The notes beneath the pieces are model-generated. The model saw only the letters and a program-made list of their open reading frames with translations, ran no database searches and was not told the origin of the DNA. Position numbers and translations under genes: made by a program. A stretch of 64,000 nucleotides of DNA, taken from positions 434,001-498,000 of the forward strand of contig NZ_CP023668.1 in NCBI RefSeq assembly GCF_002441935.1, read 5' to 3'. The DNA comes from Mesoplasma lactucae ATCC 49193 (GTDB lineage Bacteria > Bacillota_I > Bacilli_A > Mycoplasmatales > Mycoplasmataceae). Position 1 is the stretch's first letter. Each line of letters starts with the position of its first letter. Shown here piece by piece: positions 19,620 to 30,899 of the stretch.

Positions 19620-21922
19620 TGAAAAAATTTCTTTCAATATTAGCTGCAGTTGGTTTAACTGCGACAACAGCCTCTAGTGTAGTAGCTTGTGGTTCTAGTT
19701 CTAAAAGTGATGAAAAACATAAAATGTATGACAAAATTAATTTCGCCGATAAAGATCAAGTTATCTTAAAATATGGTAATTCGGAATTAAGAGCTGAAGA
19801 CTTACCGTTGTTAACCGATAGTACAAAACAAAAAGAAATTATTTTAGATTGAATTAATACCGGTTCAACTACTCGTTATACAAATGATGTTTTAAACAAA
19901 ACAAAAGTTTCAAAACTTCAATTAGCTGACGGAAATATCACTAATAAATTAAATAATGGTAAATATGTAGGTTCAACAGATGACAAATCATTAGACCCGA
20001 CAAATATCGACTCAACTAATAACTACTTTAATCAAGAAGTTAATGGTGTTGGAAATAACATAACTATTGAAAAACTTTATACTGATTACGTAGCTTCAAT
20101 TAGTGGGACTAAAACTCCTTTAGATAATTCAAGCCCTTATGCTGATAAAATAAATCCTGATTCATTTAAGACAATTGAAGGTGAAAGAGAAGACGGTATG
20201 AGTAACCTTTCTATTTGATATAGTTCAAAAGAAGGCGATAAAACCGGTTATAAAAGATGAGCTGTAGCAAATGATTTCAAAAATAATCTTCATATCACAA
20301 AAGGCGATCCGGCTTATTTAAATTTATTTAGCAACGTAAACATCCCTACTGCTGATGAACTTACTGGTGGGAAAACAGAGTTCTTTGTTGTTAGAGGTGC
20401 TACAAATGACATTAAATCTAATGCAGATTTATTTAGCGAAGGTAAATTACCAAATGATGTCTTAAATGAAGGTGAAGCTTTAACTGGAAAAGAAGCTTTA
20501 AGCTTACGTTTCCAAAATTACATTGCAACAAGTCAACAAAATACTGAAAAAATTATGGCTATTCAATATCTAAAGGGAGATATGTATCGAGTTCGTTCAA
20601 ATGGAGGAACTGATAAAGAATTAATTTCTCGTTTGGGAGACAATGCATTAGAAAAAGAAGGTGGAAAATCACTATTCTTCAATAAAGATTCATTGTTTGC
20701 AAAAGATATTCAATCATGAACATCAAATAACTATCAATCAAATTATAAAATGGTTTGATCATTTGCAGTTCCTAAAGAAAAAATTCCAGCTGTAAATACT
20801 TTATTAAATGGATATTGAATTAATTCAAATGGTGGTCAAAAAGATGGTAGTTATCTTTTAAATATAAATAATATTTCTGATGTTAATACTATTGCAGGAA
20901 TTTTCGAAAACTTAGTTAAAACTGCAGGAGATAACCAAAGTGTTTCTGGAGTTGATTCAATCTTCAATAGAAGTGGTTATCAAGGAATCGTTAAAAAAGA
21001 TGGAGAAACCAATGTAAAGTCAGTTTTAGGTGGTTCATTAAACATTGATGAACGTGCTAAAGCAGGCTTGGCCTCAGTTGATGGTCCCTCAGTCTTAATC
21101 AATAAAGATTCTATTAATACCACAGGAGCAAAAGACTTTACTTTTGAAAATAAAGATCTTGATGCAACAAAATATGCTGATGTAATTATTTCAGTTCCCC
21201 TATTTTTACAAGATTTATTCGCAACTGATACATACACACAAAATTCTCAAAATCCAGCACTAGTTGATGCAGGTGCTAATAATATTAGTAACTTAGCTTT
21301 AGATAAATGAGTTGAGTTAAAACCTCAAAATAAAGAAGCTGGTTGAACTGAAACGTCTGCTATAACAAGCGCTGGAGGATTTAAAAAAGTTGAATTCAAT
21401 ACTTTAGTAGCTGAACCAACTGAACCAACTATTACAACAGTAAATGGAGTTAATTATGTTTTTGTTCCAAAGGACAAAGGTGATACACCTCATGCATCAA
21501 TCAATTTAACTTTAGACAACAAAACAGTTAACTTCACATGAGCAAAAGTTGATAACAAAAACTACTTAGGTGCTAATGGTATCTTTAGTGGAACTGAAGC
21601 AAGCTCTTTAAATGGACGAGATGTAAATTATAAACTTCACTTAGGTAGTGATAATAGTAATCCTGATGTTTTAGAAAATGAATGAAAAACAAACAGATCT
21701 CAAAACGTTAAAGAAATTACTCAATTGTCAGACGATAAAAAACAATTATTATTAGATTATTTATTATTCTTAACAGTTGATAATGATTCACAAGCTGTTG
21801 AAAACGCTAAAAATGGAATTTATCAACGTTACATCAATCCAAACGATATCTGATATCAACCAATTTATGACGCAATCATTAAATATATTAAGGTAAATAA
21901 CGAAGATGAAAGCTCAGACTAG
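19619..21922 (+). CDS. Large surface lipoprotein, P60-like
   Basis: 767 residues. The signal peptide MKKFLSILAAVGLTATT ends at SVVACG, Cys 24, nearly the same as in the upstream lipoprotein. The mature protein begins with a short linker, then IXFADKDQVILKYG-type sequence, and is Asn/Asp/Ser-rich throughout. Its ATG shares an A with the stop of the P80-like gene (TAATG), and hinT begins 17 bp before its own stop, so the three are one translationally coupled unit. In M. hominis the corresponding proteins form a surface complex that interacts with cytosolic HinT. Here the role is inferred from gene order. Confidence 0.85.
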
Positions 21923-22334
21923 TCAAGACTGTATCTTTTGTAAAATCGTTAATAAAGAAATATCAGCACCTATCGTTTATGAAAATGAATATGTTCTAGC
22001 ATTCTTAGATTTACAACCAAATAGTAATGGACATACTTTAGTAATTCCTAAAAAACACTTTAAAGATTTATCTGACACTGATGATAAATACCTTGAAGAA
22101 GTTGCTAAAGCTAAGAAAATCGTTGCAAATCATATTTTAGAAAGTGATTTAAAGCCAAAAGGAATTAATTATGTTTCTAATCAAGGCGAAGAAGCTTATC
22201 AAGCAGTCTTCCACTATCATGAACACATAATTCCTAAATATAAAAAATCAGAGGGTTATGTTTTAAGTAAAAACGTAATTGAATCAGGTCTAATCCCACA
22301 AGATGAAATCCTAGATATGATTAAAATTAAATAA
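21906..22334 (+). CDS. hinT: HIT-family nucleotide hydrolase HinT
   Basis: 142 residues. Histidine-triad protein that hydrolyses purine nucleoside phosphoramidates. The start CIFCKIVNKEI is typical, and the catalytic triad is seen as H103-x-H105-x-H107 in FHYHEHIIP. The start at 21906 lies inside the end of the P60-like gene, with AAGG about 11 nt upstream. In other mollicutes HinT binds the P60/P80 membrane complex, which the gene order here supports. The unit closes with the strong terminator at 22336-22374. Confidence 0.95.
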   Translation: MKAQTSQDCIFCKIVNKEISAPIVYENEYVLAFLDLQPNSNGHTLVIPKKHFKDLSDTDDKYLEEVAKAKKIVANHILESDLKPKGINYVSNQGEEAYQAVFHYHEHIIPKYKKSEGYVLSKNVIESGLIPQDEILDMIKIK

Positions 22335-22335
22335 T

Positions 22336-22374
22336 AAAAATGGTATTGAGAGCTTAATCTCAATACCATTTTTT
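22336..22374 (+). terminator. Intrinsic terminator after hinT
   Basis: Stem TGGTATTGAGA/TCTCAATACCA with A/T extensions and a 6-nt loop (GCTTAA), then six Ts. It is nearly identical to the terminator at 23646-23684. Confidence 0.92.
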
Positions 22375-22471
22375 ACATTTTTTTAGTCCAACTGTCTTAA
22401 ATGGCGCTCTTATTGACAACTGAAATGTTATCTAGGGTAAGATAAGATTATGGTGATATTAGGGGGTAGTT

Positions 22472-23644
22472 ATGAAAACTATATTGGCACTTGCAGCTGG
22501 AGCTTCAATTTTAGCAACACCAGCGGCGAATACAGCAACCATAGCGTTGTCGAACACAAATCAAAATCAAAGGAAAATAGAAAAAACAAAGGAAAAAGAT
22601 ATTAAATTCGGAAATTATCAATCTATTTATGATCCAAGAAGTAGGATTAATGATGGAACTAACTTTCATAGGGCCTGGGGAATGTATATAGATAAAAAGA
22701 AAGATGTTTATCCAAATACACCTTCCGAAAATGGGTTTGAAAATAAAATATGGAGTCAAAAAACTGCAAAGAATTCAAATTGATATGAAAATAATATTCT
22801 AGACTACCAAGGATGAGCTGGAAACAACAAAGAATATTGACTGAAACAAAACGAAAAGGTAACTTTAACAATGCAGTTGAAATATAATACATGAAATAGT
22901 AAATATGGATGAACTTTTGCCGGTGGAAAGCAATCACCCTATGTAGACAAAGAATTTATTTTTAATTTAGCAGGAAAAGATTACATTCATGATTTAGTAT
23001 ATTATACCGACGCAAGTCATTCTTCTAATGAAAGAGTTAAATTTGCAGTTAAAGAAGAGTGAACATATGATAAAAGCGTTGGATGGCATGTTACTTTTAA
23101 CCTTAGTTATCAATCAATGATTCAATGAAAAAGTGGTTCGAATATTAGTCATGCAGCTATAATAGCAGGAAGAAACACATCATGAGAACTAAATGAGAAA
23201 GAAGATGTTGCCACAAAACTAGATACAGTAGTAACGCCTATTTCATTTACCACTGATAAGTATGGTCAATATACTATAAGTATCAACAATTTCTTATATG
23301 ATATAGAAGAAAAGAAAAAACATTTAAATCCAAAATCAATAAACGTAGCGGTTGCTTTTAATATTATATTATTCAATAACCCGAATAATAATTATCAGGA
23401 TGACTATCAAATATTCCAGAATTGAAATAATGGTGACATAATTAGAAAAATCAATGACATATTGAATGGGAAAGATGATGGAAAAAATACAAACATACTA
23501 ATAAAATATACTAGTACAGGAATGTCTTTCACTTATGCTAACGATACACATTCATCTAGTTATTCTGGAGTTTACAGATATGCAAAAGAAGACAAAAAAG
23601 AATGATATGGTATTCTTAGAACAACGATACTAGGACGCAAATAA
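22472..23644 (+). CDS. Secreted protein of unknown function
   Basis: 390 residues. It has an N-terminal signal peptide (MKTILALAAGASILATPAA) without a lipobox cysteine, so secretion rather than lipid anchoring is expected. The mature part is rich in Trp, Tyr, Asn and Lys with alternating hydrophobic residues, consistent with a beta-sandwich. Motifs such as FNLAGKDYIHD and YNTWNSKYGWTF are visible, but I recognise no family. A strong AGGGGG site precedes the ATG. TTGACA at about 22,415 with TAAGAT further on is a possible but loosely spaced promoter. The gene stands alone, bracketed by two copies of the same terminator. Confidence 0.8.
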
Positions 23645-23645
23645 T

Positions 23646-23684
23646 AAAAATGGTATTGAGATTAAGTTCTCAATACCATTTTTT
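23646..23684. terminator. Bidirectional terminator, copy of the hinT terminator
   Basis: Same stem TGGTATTGAGA/TCTCAATACCA as at 22336-22374, loop TTAAGT, A- and T-runs on both sides. It serves the secreted-protein gene rightward and the yhaM gene leftward. Confidence 0.9.
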
Positions 23685-23689
23685 AATTA

Positions 23690-24697
23690 TTATTTTTCTT
23701 TAGTTTCTTTTGGTTTTTTGTAATGATTGTAGAAGAATTTTCCACCTTCAGATGGGATTCTTTGGGTTCATTCTCCAACCTCAACTTTGTTTAGATCATC
23801 ATTAACTCTAAATAATCTTGCGTCTAACATGTCAAATGATGAAACAATAATTGCTTCAATAATGACTGGTTCAACTGGTGATCCATATTCATTTTTACCA
23901 TGGCTTGCTAAAACCATGTGTTCTAATAATGTAACATCTTGATTAACACTTCCATCAGGATTATCTAAAATTCCTAATTCTTTTGCAGCTTGGTAAATAA
24001 AAGCATTCCCAATTGAAATATGTCCTAGTAATTTACCTTGTAAACTGTAATCTGTAGCTGTTTCATCATTCATTTCGATAACTTTACCGATGTCATGTAA
24101 AATCGCTCCACAGATGACTAATTCTCAGTCAATATCAGCAAAAGCATAGTTAGGCTTAATGCTAATACAGTTTCTAACTAATGTATAACTATGTCAGAAT
24201 AAGCCATGTTGAACATTATGATGGATTGACATTGCTGCTGGATAATTTTTAAATTTTTCTTCATTTTCTTTTAATAATTTTAAAGTAATTTCACGATAAG
24301 TATCATTTTTAAAAGCAGAAATTAATTCAATTAGTTTTGGATATTCTTTATCAACATTTAATGGTGCTGAAATAAAGAAATCATCAAAGGTTAAGTTAAA
24401 TTCAGCTAACCCTTCTGCATCTAAAATTTTATAATCACCAACTTTTAATTGTAATTGGTTACGATATTCATTAACATTTCCGCCTTTAACTAACATAATT
24501 TCATTTGGTTTGATGTTTTCAATATCGTTTTCATCAACTTGTCATTTACGTCCTTCAACGCGACCAGATTGGTCAACTAAGTTAATAATCATGTAATTTT
24601 GTCCGTTGCTCCCAGTTGATAAAATTACTTTTTCAATACGACCAATGATATTAATATCACGATCATTTGCTTCAAGATTTTTGATTGGTTTAATCAT
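23690..24697 (-). CDS. yhaM: 3'-5' exoribonuclease YhaM family (OB fold + HD domain)
   Basis: 335 residues. The N-terminal ~90 residues form an OB-fold-like nucleic-acid binding domain (IIGRIEKVILSTGSNGQNYMIINL). The HD phosphohydrolase domain follows, with HHNVQHGLFWHS near residue 165 and ILHDIGK near 200. YhaM-type enzymes trim RNA from the 3' end. The ATG at 24697 has GGTGAAG about 8 nt upstream. It is a single-gene unit; metK lies upstream with its own terminator. The C-terminal tail KKPKETKEK is basic and typical. Confidence 0.92.
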
Positions 24698-24755
24698 TTA
24701 TTATCTTCACCCATTCTATTCATTTCTTATTTTACTTGGATTTTAGTTTCATTCC

Positions 24756-24787
24756 AAAAGAAAACCCTTATTAAATAAAATAAGGGT
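24756..24787 (-). terminator. Intrinsic terminator of metK
   Basis: Stem ACCCTTATT/AATAAGGGT with a leftward T-rich tail; ends the ftsY-to-metK operon. Confidence 0.8.
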
Positions 24788-24793
24788 AATTTC

Positions 24794-25957
24794 TTATTGA
24801 TGATTTGCTTTAAAGGCTTTTAATTCTTCAACTTTATCTAGTTTTTCTCATGGTAAATCTTTTTTACCAAAGTGACCATAAGTTGCAGTTTCTTTAAAAA
24901 TTGGTTTTCTTAAATCTAAAGTTTTAATCATTCCATTCACTGAAAAATCAAAGTATTTTTCAATTGCTTCAAGAATAATTTCGTTATCAACTTTACCAGT
25001 TCCAAATGTTTCAACGCAAATTGAAACAGGTTTTGGAACCCCAATTGCATAACTAACTTGAATTTCTAAACGATCAGCATAATCTGCTGCAACTAAGTTT
25101 TTAGCAGCATATCTACTCATGTAAGCAGCTGATCTATCGACTTTAGAAGAGTCTTTCCCACTGAAAGCTCCTCCTCCATGTCTTGAAGTTCCTCCATAAG
25201 TATCAACAATAATCTTACGACCAGTTAATCCGGTGTCTCCTTCTGGACCACCAATCACAAATCTTCCGGTTGGATTGATTAATACTTTAAAGTCTTCATT
25301 TAAGTTAAAGTCTTTTGCGACTTTTTTCATAATTTTTTCATGAATGTAATTTTTAAATTCATCCATATTAACATCTGGATCATGTTGAATTGACATTAAA
25401 ATAGTATCAATTCTTGGTTCCTGAGGGTTTGTGTAATCGATAGTAACTTGTGACTTCATATCGGGACGAGCGTGTTTAAATTCTCCTGATTTACGTAATT
25501 CACTAGCTGTTCTTACTAAATCATGAGCAATTGAAATTGGTAAAGGAATCATGGTTGGTGATTCATTTGTAGCATAACCAAACATAATTCCTTGGTCTCC
25601 AGCTCCAGTTTCACCATCTGATAAATCAACTCCAGCTGCAATATCAGCTGATTGATTTTCAACCTTAACAAGGATTTCGCAAGTATCTGCATCAATCCCA
25701 TAATCGCGATTAGTATACCCAATTTCTCTTAAAACATCACGAGCAATATTTTCATATACTTCTGGTTTTAAGTCTAATTTTGAGTTAACTTGTCCTCCGA
25801 TTAAAATGAAGTTTGTTGTTGTAAAGACTTCAACCGCTACTTTAGCGTTTTCGTCTCTTTCTAAAATATAGTCTAAAATACTATCTGAAATTTGATCACA
25901 AATTTTATCAGGATGACCTTCTGAAACAGACTCACTTGTAAATAAGTTTTTGTTCAT
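24794..25957 (-). CDS. metK: S-adenosylmethionine synthetase
   Basis: 387 residues. Forms SAM from methionine and ATP. Signatures: SEGHPDKICDQISD near residue 10, GAGDQGIMFGYATNE near 118, and the glycine-rich GGGAFSGKDSSKVDRSAAY near 258. The ATG at 25957 follows AAGGGAAG. It starts 41 bp after the stop of the large membrane-protein gene with no terminator between them, so it is probably the last gene of the ftsY operon, though a promoter inside the preceding gene is possible. No SAM riboswitch fits into the short leader. Confidence 0.97.
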
Positions 25958-25997
25958 TGTAATCTTCCCTTTGTTTATTTTTTTAAATCACACACAA

Positions 25998-27410
25998 CTA
26001 TAATCAAAGTTTTTGTTTTTTTAAGTTGTGTTTAAGGTTCTCGGCGATCATATTTGTGATTATTCCCAAAAAGTTTAAAGTGAAAATATCAAATAACTTC
26101 ACCACATCAACTTTTAATAAATAAAGTTTGTAATCTCTGACTTTTCATAAGTTAGAAATTAACCACAATAATGATATTAATAGCATACCAAACAGTACTC
26201 AGATTTTCCACATCATCCTTGGTTGTTTTTCAAAAAAGTAAAACAGAAATACAATCACTACTAAAATGAAAACTGCATTAATAATTAAGATATTAATAAA
26301 GGTAGCATTTAACTTTCTATTAGTCTTTTTAAACTCGTTTGATTCTTCAATGTTTGCTCTTAAAGTAAAGAACATACTATAGATATAGAAAAACGGGTTA
26401 AAAGTTAAGATATCAATTAACCCTAACCAAACATCACTCATTTGGTTTGTTTCTAAATAATATTTCTTTCAAGCTAAAGAAAAAGCAGAAATGATAATCG
26501 TAATTAATCAAACTAAGTATAAATAACGGTATCTAAAAGCAATTCCAATATCAAAAGCATATGTAATCACAGATAAGGCCCCAACTGCAATTACTTCAAG
26601 AATAACCATTACAACTAATAAATCTAGTCATAAGTTTAAACGTTTATTAATTTTATAATCTTTATCTAATGATTGAGTAGTTTTGACAAATTCATCATCA
26701 TAATCAGTCATTCAAGTCATATATAAACGGTTTTTAAAAGTATAAATTATTAAAGGAATTGATATAAAGAAAATAACTCCAAAAATTGACATCATAGCCA
26801 TAGCTATTTTGTCACGAATATCACTATTTTCTAAGAAGCAATACTTGGTTTCTTTATAAGAATAAATAGAAATAAAGATAAAAGGCGAAAAGAGAACTGA
26901 AGCAATAATTGCTCCAACTCTAACTAAATAAAATCAAACTTTATTAGCTTTTTTATAAAAGTAAATATCGGTTAATAATAAACTATTAAAAGTATCTTTT
27001 GATCTTTGAACTTTTGCTTTAACTATTTTTAAACCATAATATCCGAAGATGTTTAAAGTTAATAAAGAAGTTCATTTTAAAAATTCATAGTTATGTAATA
27101 GCCTATCTTTTGGTGAGAATCCCAAGATTAATCAAACTGAAGATCAAAACCCTGCTATAAAAGCTACAACAGAAGAAATAATAATAAATTCATGAAATGG
27201 GTTAAGCGCCATTTCATAATCATGTCAATTATAGTGATTACCTAAGGTAATAATTAAATCGACATAAGCAATAAATGAGATTGCAAAAAAGATAATTCCA
27301 ATTATAAAAAAGGCCTTCCCAAAATTCTTGTCCTCAAAGATGATGTGGACATAATTAACACGGTTAGAAGGTCTTGTTTGTTTTTGTTTTTTAGTTTGTT
27401 TTTTTGACAT
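25998..27410 (-). CDS. Large multi-pass membrane protein, unknown
   Basis: 470 residues with about ten hydrophobic segments. It starts with a Lys/Gln-rich cytoplasmic tail (MSKKQTKKQKQTRPS) and contains loops rich in aromatic residues. No transporter signature is visible. I chose the ATG at 27410; a TTG nine bases further out is possible. The start lies inside the preceding hydrolase gene (20-bp overlap), so the two are coupled. Close linkage to a membrane-anchored hydrolase-like protein suggests they work together, but the function is unknown. Confidence 0.8.
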
Positions 27411-28380
27411 CCCTATCAACTCACTCTGTTATATCTTTAAATACCTTTTCATTATTTTGTAAAGCAAGGTTGTGCTTTAACTCAGGATAAAAAGTTATTT
27501 CCTTGTTACTTGCTATTTTATCAAAAAATTCGTTAATCTTTTGTTTTTGCTCAAAGGCATCTTTTGATGGTTGAATCATTAAAACAGGTTTAACAATTTT
27601 AAGTTCAGAAGTTAAGCTTTTTTTCAGAATGTGTTTCATTTGAAAATATTCTTTAGTAGTAACGTAAGCTGAGGTTTGAAATTCTTGATCTAATCGTAAG
27701 AATTCTTTTTTATCATTTGTATAGTCGTGAGCATCAAGAGGAATTGTAATTAAGTTATATGGAGAAAATAAACATCCTCTAGTTAAGGCTAAATTCATTC
27801 CAGTTGAGTTTTTTCATGGTTTAAAATTCATCATTGAATCAAGAATAATTCCATCAACTAAGTTTCCCTTTTTACGCATAAAAGTTAAAACTAAATTAGC
27901 TCCAAATCCAGCACCATAAAGATAAATTTCTTTATTTGGATACATTTCTTTTAAACAAGCAACAATTTCATTCATATCACTTAAAGTGGCAACTGCACTA
28001 CGGTAACGAACCTCTGGTTTAATATTATTTCCATAATAGCGTTGGTCGAAAGTAACAAAGCTTGTTTGCTTTTGATTAGTTCTTAAATATTCACTTAAGT
28101 TTTCAAATTGTTTTCCAGTTAAAGAAAAGTCATGAATTCCAATCATAATCTTTTTAGCATCTGGTTTAACTTCACCATATCATTTAAGTTGATATCCATC
28201 GCCAGTAACAAAATGTTTCTTCTTAATTAATTCAGGTTTTTGTTCTTGTAAAGGAGTGAATTTTAAAGAGTTAAAAGATCTAATCTTTAATAAAATTGAG
28301 ATTAATAAATAAGTTAGTAAAATACCTAGAATAACGATAACAACAATTAAAACGATGTTTCAAACAGTATTTACAACCAT
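27391..28380 (-). CDS. Membrane-anchored alpha/beta-hydrolase-fold protein (nucleophile missing)
   Basis: 329 residues. An N-terminal membrane helix (about 8-30) precedes an alpha/beta-hydrolase domain: IGIHDFSLTG near residue 83 as the oxyanion region, a central strand followed by LYGAGFGAN near 145, and HNLALQNN near 307 as the expected His region. At the nucleophile elbow the motif G-x-S-x-G reads G-A-G-F-G, so the catalytic Ser is replaced by Gly. Either it is catalytically inactive or it uses other residues. The reading frame passes a UGA Trp near its end and stops at 27391 inside the next gene. The start overlaps the ymdB stop (TAATG). Confidence 0.8.
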
Positions 28381-29177
28381 TAATTTTCTCCTTCAATTAG
28401 AGTAGTTTTAACAAATACTCTTTCAATGTTTTTTGTTTTGTTTGTTTTATCATCAAGTTCAATAATGACTCCACAAACTTGTTTTTCTTTTGAATCTCCA
28501 GGTTCAAAACGTGAAGGTAATCCAGTTTTTTCTTTATAAATTACTGCTTTTGGGTCTGCACCAATGATTGTATTAGTAGCTCCACACATTCCTAAATCAC
28601 TAATATAAGCACTACCTTTTGGAAGAATTCTTTCATCAGCTGTTTGGACATGAGTATGAGTTCCAACTAAAGCATTAATTTTTCCATCATAATTTCAAGC
28701 AAAGGCTAATTTTTCAGCTGTTGCTTCAGCATGAAAATCAATTAATAAATAATCATAATCTAAATCTTGTTTTAAAAATTCATCCATTGCTTCATATGGT
28801 GAATCGGCTTTATCCATAAAACTTGTTCCAATTAAATTCACAATACAGAATTTCTTATTATTTTTTTTAACAATTACATACCCTTTTCCAGGTAAATAAC
28901 TATACATGTTCATTGGTCTTAAAAGAGTTGGATTATCATCAATATAATCTAAAACTTCTTTGTTTTTAAAGATGTGATTTCCAGAAGTAATCACATCAAC
29001 ACCTCAACTTTTGATTTCATCAAAGCTATTTTTAGAAATAGATTTACCGTGAGTTGCATTTTCACCATTAACCACAACAAAATCAATATCATTATTTAAA
29101 ACGATATTTTTAAGTTCTTGATGAACAATTTGTCTTCCTGGTTTGGCGTAAATATCACCAAGCATTAGTACTTTCAC
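28380..29177 (-). CDS. ymdB: Metallophosphoesterase YmdB family
   Basis: 265 residues. YmdB proteins are dinuclear-metal phosphodiesterases with 2',3'-cyclic mononucleotide activity that affect gene expression in Firmicutes. Visible metal motifs: MLGDIYAKPG at residue 5, VVNGENATHG near 37, TSGNHIF near 66, DFHAEATAEK near 152 and VGTHTHVQTAD near 177. The start is GTG at 29177, overlapping the ylxM stop (TAGTG), with GAGGAG upstream. It is coupled both upstream and downstream in the ftsY operon. Confidence 0.93.
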
Positions 29178-29500
29178 TATAAAATCTCCTCTATTTCTTT
29201 TATGATTTGTTTAACTTCTTCATTATTTGAAGCTTTATACTTTTCAACAATGTTTTGTAATTGTTCTTGTTTAGCTAAAACATGAAAACTAGTTTCATAT
29301 TTTTCTAAGATATCAGTAGCTTTATGAATTGCATCATAAATTGCTGCTCTAGAAACATTATAATCGTCTGAAATTTCATTTAAAGATAAATCCTCATTAA
29401 TATAAAGGTTTAAATATTCACGTTGTTTATCTGTTAATAAGCCACCATAAGTTTGTAATAACATTGAAACTTCTAATTTTTTATCAATTGGATTACTCAT
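29177..29500 (-). CDS. ylxM: YlxM/p13-like DNA-binding protein, SRP pathway associated
   Basis: 107 residues. Helix-turn-helix protein of the UPF0122 family that is usually encoded beside ffh or ftsY. Motifs: LLQTYGGLLTDKQREYLNLY near 13 and LSLNEISDDYNVSRAAIYDAI near 38, the HTH. Its start overlaps the end of ftsY by 8 bp. Its role in the signal-recognition-particle pathway is poorly defined, but the gene order ftsY-ylxM is the normal one. Confidence 0.92.
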   Translation of the reverse strand: MSNPIDKKLEVSMLLQTYGGLLTDKQREYLNLYINEDLSLNEISDDYNVSRAAIYDAIHKATDILEKYETSFHVLAKQEQLQNIVEKYKASNNEEVKQIIKEIEEIL

Positions 29501-30782
29501 TTTCTGTATTATCCTCTTCCATAAATCCAGAAGTTAAACCATAAATATAATCATCAGCATTGAATTCAACTAAGTCATCAACTTGTTCTCCGATTCCAAC
29601 TAGTTTAACTGGAATGTTTAGTTGGTCTTTAATTGATAAAGCAATTCCACCTTTTGAGGTTCCATCCATCTTAGTTAAGATAATACCAGAGATATTTGTA
29701 ACTCCATCAAATTCCTGTGCTTGAATAACTCCGTTTTGACCAGTTGTAGCATCAATTACTAATAAGGTTTCATGAGGAGCTTTTTTATCAAAACGTTGCA
29801 CAATAGAATTCATTTTTTCTAATTCTTTCATTAAGTTTTGTTTGTTTTGTAATCTTCCAGCTGTATCAATAATTAATAAGTCATAGTTTTCATCTTGTGC
29901 TTTTTTGATTGCATCAAAAACTACAGATGAAGGATCAGTTGTTTTACCTTTATATAAATCAACGTTTTCTAAACGATCAGCAATTCAATGTTCAAGTTGT
30001 TCAATTGCTCCAGCTCTGAAAGTATCAGCAGCGGCAATTAAAACTTTTTTACCTTGTGAAGCATAGAAGTTTGCCAACTTAGCAACACTTGTGGTTTTTC
30101 CAGAACCATTAACTCCAATAACCATAAAAATGTTTAAACGGCCATCTTGATAATCTAATGAGTAATCATCTTTTCTGCTATGATAAATATCATAGATTTC
30201 TTGCGTTAAAGCTTCTTTAACATCATCAAAACTAGCATTACTTTTTAGTTTCTTTTGTAAGTTACGTGAAATCTCTAAAACTAATTTCATTCCCATATCA
30301 GTTTTAATTAATGCTTCTTCTAATTCTTCATAGAATTCATCATTTGGTTGTTTATATTTTTTAGAAAGTTTTTTAATATCTTTTGAGAATGTTAAAGAAG
30401 ATTTTAAAAGGGCTTTATTAGCTTTTTGCTGTTTTTCTCTTTCTTTATGAAGCTTTTTAACACGCTTTTCTTCTTGTTTAGAAAGTTTCTTTAATTCTTT
30501 TTCGCTTAATTTAGCTTCTTTTTTAACTGGTTTAGGAGCATCTTTAAAGTCTTTATCAACTTCTTTTTCTAGCTCATAAACATCAGTTTTAATTTCTTTT
30601 TTAACAACGTGTTCTGTTTTGTCTTCTTTTTTATTAACTTCATGTTGAATTTCGTTAACTGTTTTTTCAGTTTGATGTTCATCTTTTTTAACTTGTTTAG
30701 CAGAAGCAGAAATTACTTTTTCTTCATCTTTATGTTTTTTATTTTCTTCTCTTTTTTTCTTAAAATTATTTCAAAATCCCAT
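29493..30782 (-). CDS. ftsY: Signal recognition particle receptor FtsY
   Basis: 429 residues. SRP receptor GTPase that docks ribosome-SRP complexes at the membrane. The N-terminus [16 protein letters not shown] is an amphipathic membrane-targeting helix. It is followed by a Lys/Glu-rich acidic-basic A region (to about 130), then the N and G domains with [15 protein letters not shown] near 220, [14 protein letters not shown] near 255, [10 protein letters not shown] near 385 and GIGEQVDDL near 405. The helix and start of the A region are copied in the small gene just upstream (30900-31232). A terminator separates the two. Confidence 0.96.
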
Positions 30783-30845
30783 AACTTTATTTCCTTTAAC
30801 TATAATTGTTCTTTCTTATATTTTAACAATAATTAATCCCTATTT

Positions 30846-30881
30846 AAAAAAACAAAAACAACAAGCAAAAGTGCTTGTTGT
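30846..30881 (-). terminator. Intrinsic terminator between the FtsY-like small gene and ftsY
   Basis: Stem ACAACAAGCA/TGCTTGTTGT with a 4-nt loop and a long leftward T-rich tail. Confidence 0.88.
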
Positions 30882-30899
30882 AAATTATTTAATTTGAAA

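Noticed and set aside
25960-26000. TGTGTGATTTAAAAAAAT upstream of metK as a sixth element box
   Set aside because: It shares TGTGATTT, but the ATGGA half is missing and no TANAAT hexamer stands at the required distance.
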